Source: an uncultured Chlamydiae bacterium
GTDB lineage: Bacteria; Chlamydiota; Chlamydiia; Chlamydiales; SM23-39
Assembly: GCA_903909295.1 (NCBI GenBank)
Contig: CAIVVG010000042.1
Location: 1 to 12,307, forward strand
Length of the DNA: 12,307 nucleotides
Reading direction: 5' to 3'
The notes under the pieces were generated by a model, which searched no databases, had not been told where the DNA came from, and saw only the letters and a list, made by a program, of their open reading frames with translations. Made by a program: the position numbers and the translations under genes. Below, one piece after another: positions 11,967 through 12,307 of the stretch (the first letter of the stretch is position 1; the number at the start of each line of letters is the position of its first letter).

Positions 11967-12307
11967 ATGAAACTCTCTTTATCTCTCATCAAGTCATTTA
12001 TAGACACCGAGTTAAGCCCAGAAAAATGCTCCGAAGTACTCACCCTCCTAGGAATCGAAGTGGATAGCATTGAAAAAGAGACCCTGGAAATTTCCCTCAC
12101 CCCCAACCTCGGCCACTGCATGAGCGCCGTAGGGATTGCCCGCGAGCTGGCCGCCGCTTTAAAAAAGCCGCTGTCGCAGGGAAAAAATGTTTACAAGACC
12201 CCAACGGGAAAAATCTCCGTTTCAGTACAAAATGAGACCCTTGTTCCCCGGTACATGGTTCACCTGATTGAGGGGGTCAAAGTGGGCCCCTCCCCCGCAT
12301 GGCTCCA
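11967..12307 (+). CDS. pheT: phenylalanine-tRNA ligase beta subunit, 5' part, lacking the B2 tRNA-binding domain
   Basis: 113 codons are visible before the window ends. The first 32 residues match the PheT N terminus (MKLSLSLIKSFIDTELSP, LGIEVDSIE). The next residues are already LEISLTPNLGHCMSAVGIARELAA (41-64), which in ordinary PheT follows the EMAP-like tRNA-binding OB domain (B2) at around residue 150. The reading frame is continuous with no stop. After this come RYMVHLIEGVKVGPSPAWL, the lead into the B3/B4 editing region. The subunit pairs with PheS to charge tRNA-Phe and edits mischarged Tyr. The missing B2 domain is about 110 residues, cleanly removed from within B1. The start has AGAAGGA at 11951-11957. 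Confidence 0.9.
   Translation, partial: MKLSLSLIKSFIDTELSPEKCSEVLTLLGIEVDSIEKETLEISLTPNLGHCMSAVGIARELAAALKKPLSQGKNVYKTPTGKISVSVQNETLVPRYMVHLIEGVKVGPSPAWL

Noticed and set aside
11864..12121. N-terminal extension of the LysM gene (86 codons)
   Set aside because: It lies antisense to pheT and its promoter. The strong TAGGAG before ATG 11863 and the membrane anchor just after it fix the start.

Overview
The window looks like chromosomal DNA from a member of the Chlamydiae, most likely an environmental (amoeba- or protist-associated) lineage rather than Chlamydia itself. The evidence is gene content and order. A cytosolic PAS histidine kinase and an NtrC-type regulator (ctcB-ctcC) are followed at a distance by recO, then yidD, a membrane-anchored protein gene and pheT. 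From memory, C. trachomatis has this order around CT467-CT475. By eye the base composition is near 50% GC, and between the shared genes lie extra ones (Fic protein, M3-type peptidase, tRNAs, an exported glycosyltransferase-like protein). The genus cannot be fixed from this sequence.

Left edge (1-430): the 3' end of a probable HigB/RelE-type toxin gene, a gene-free stretch, and a tRNA-Leu(CAA) on the minus strand. The 3' end of that tRNA is repeated in inverted orientation on the far side of its terminator, giving a palindrome of about 73 bp. This looks like the worn boundary of an accessory segment beside a tRNA.

452-3661: a minus-strand lipoprotein with an M15-type zinc peptidase domain, then the divergent ctcB-ctcC pair. 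The divergent start codons share one CATG, and ctcB and ctcC overlap in ATGA. The regulator keeps its C-terminal Fis-type DNA-binding domain.

3593-6887 (minus strand): an exported GT31-like glycosyltransferase homologue, then a compact overlapping operon of long-form ribosome hibernation factor (hpf), a small HSDR_N/PD-(D/E)XK-like protein starting with TTG, and a MAF/DUF115-family protein whose end overlaps ctcC by 69 nt.

6917-8918: recO on the plus strand converges on tRNA-Arg(TCG) and tRNA-Leu(GAG) on the minus strand, and the recO stop codon lies inside the tRNA-Arg acceptor stem. Upstream of the tRNAs on their strand is a class II Fic protein (DUF4172 + Fic + winged helix). Its promoter region holds four copies of an 11-bp half-site in two palindromes of identical geometry (11-9-11), one covering the start codon. 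This is the strongest candidate here for an unrecognised regulatory switch.

8918-12307: an M3-type metallo-oligopeptidase, divergent yidD (starts again sharing a CATG), a LysM protein with one membrane anchor converging on yidD, and the 5' end of pheT behind a good sigma-70-type promoter. The pheT reading frame passes straight from the first part of domain B1 to its second part, with the roughly 110-residue EMAP-like tRNA-binding domain (B2) absent.

Overall the locus is tightly packed, with overlapping starts, stops and convergent ends. It mixes conserved chlamydial housekeeping and regulatory genes with lineage-specific insertions at tRNA genes.
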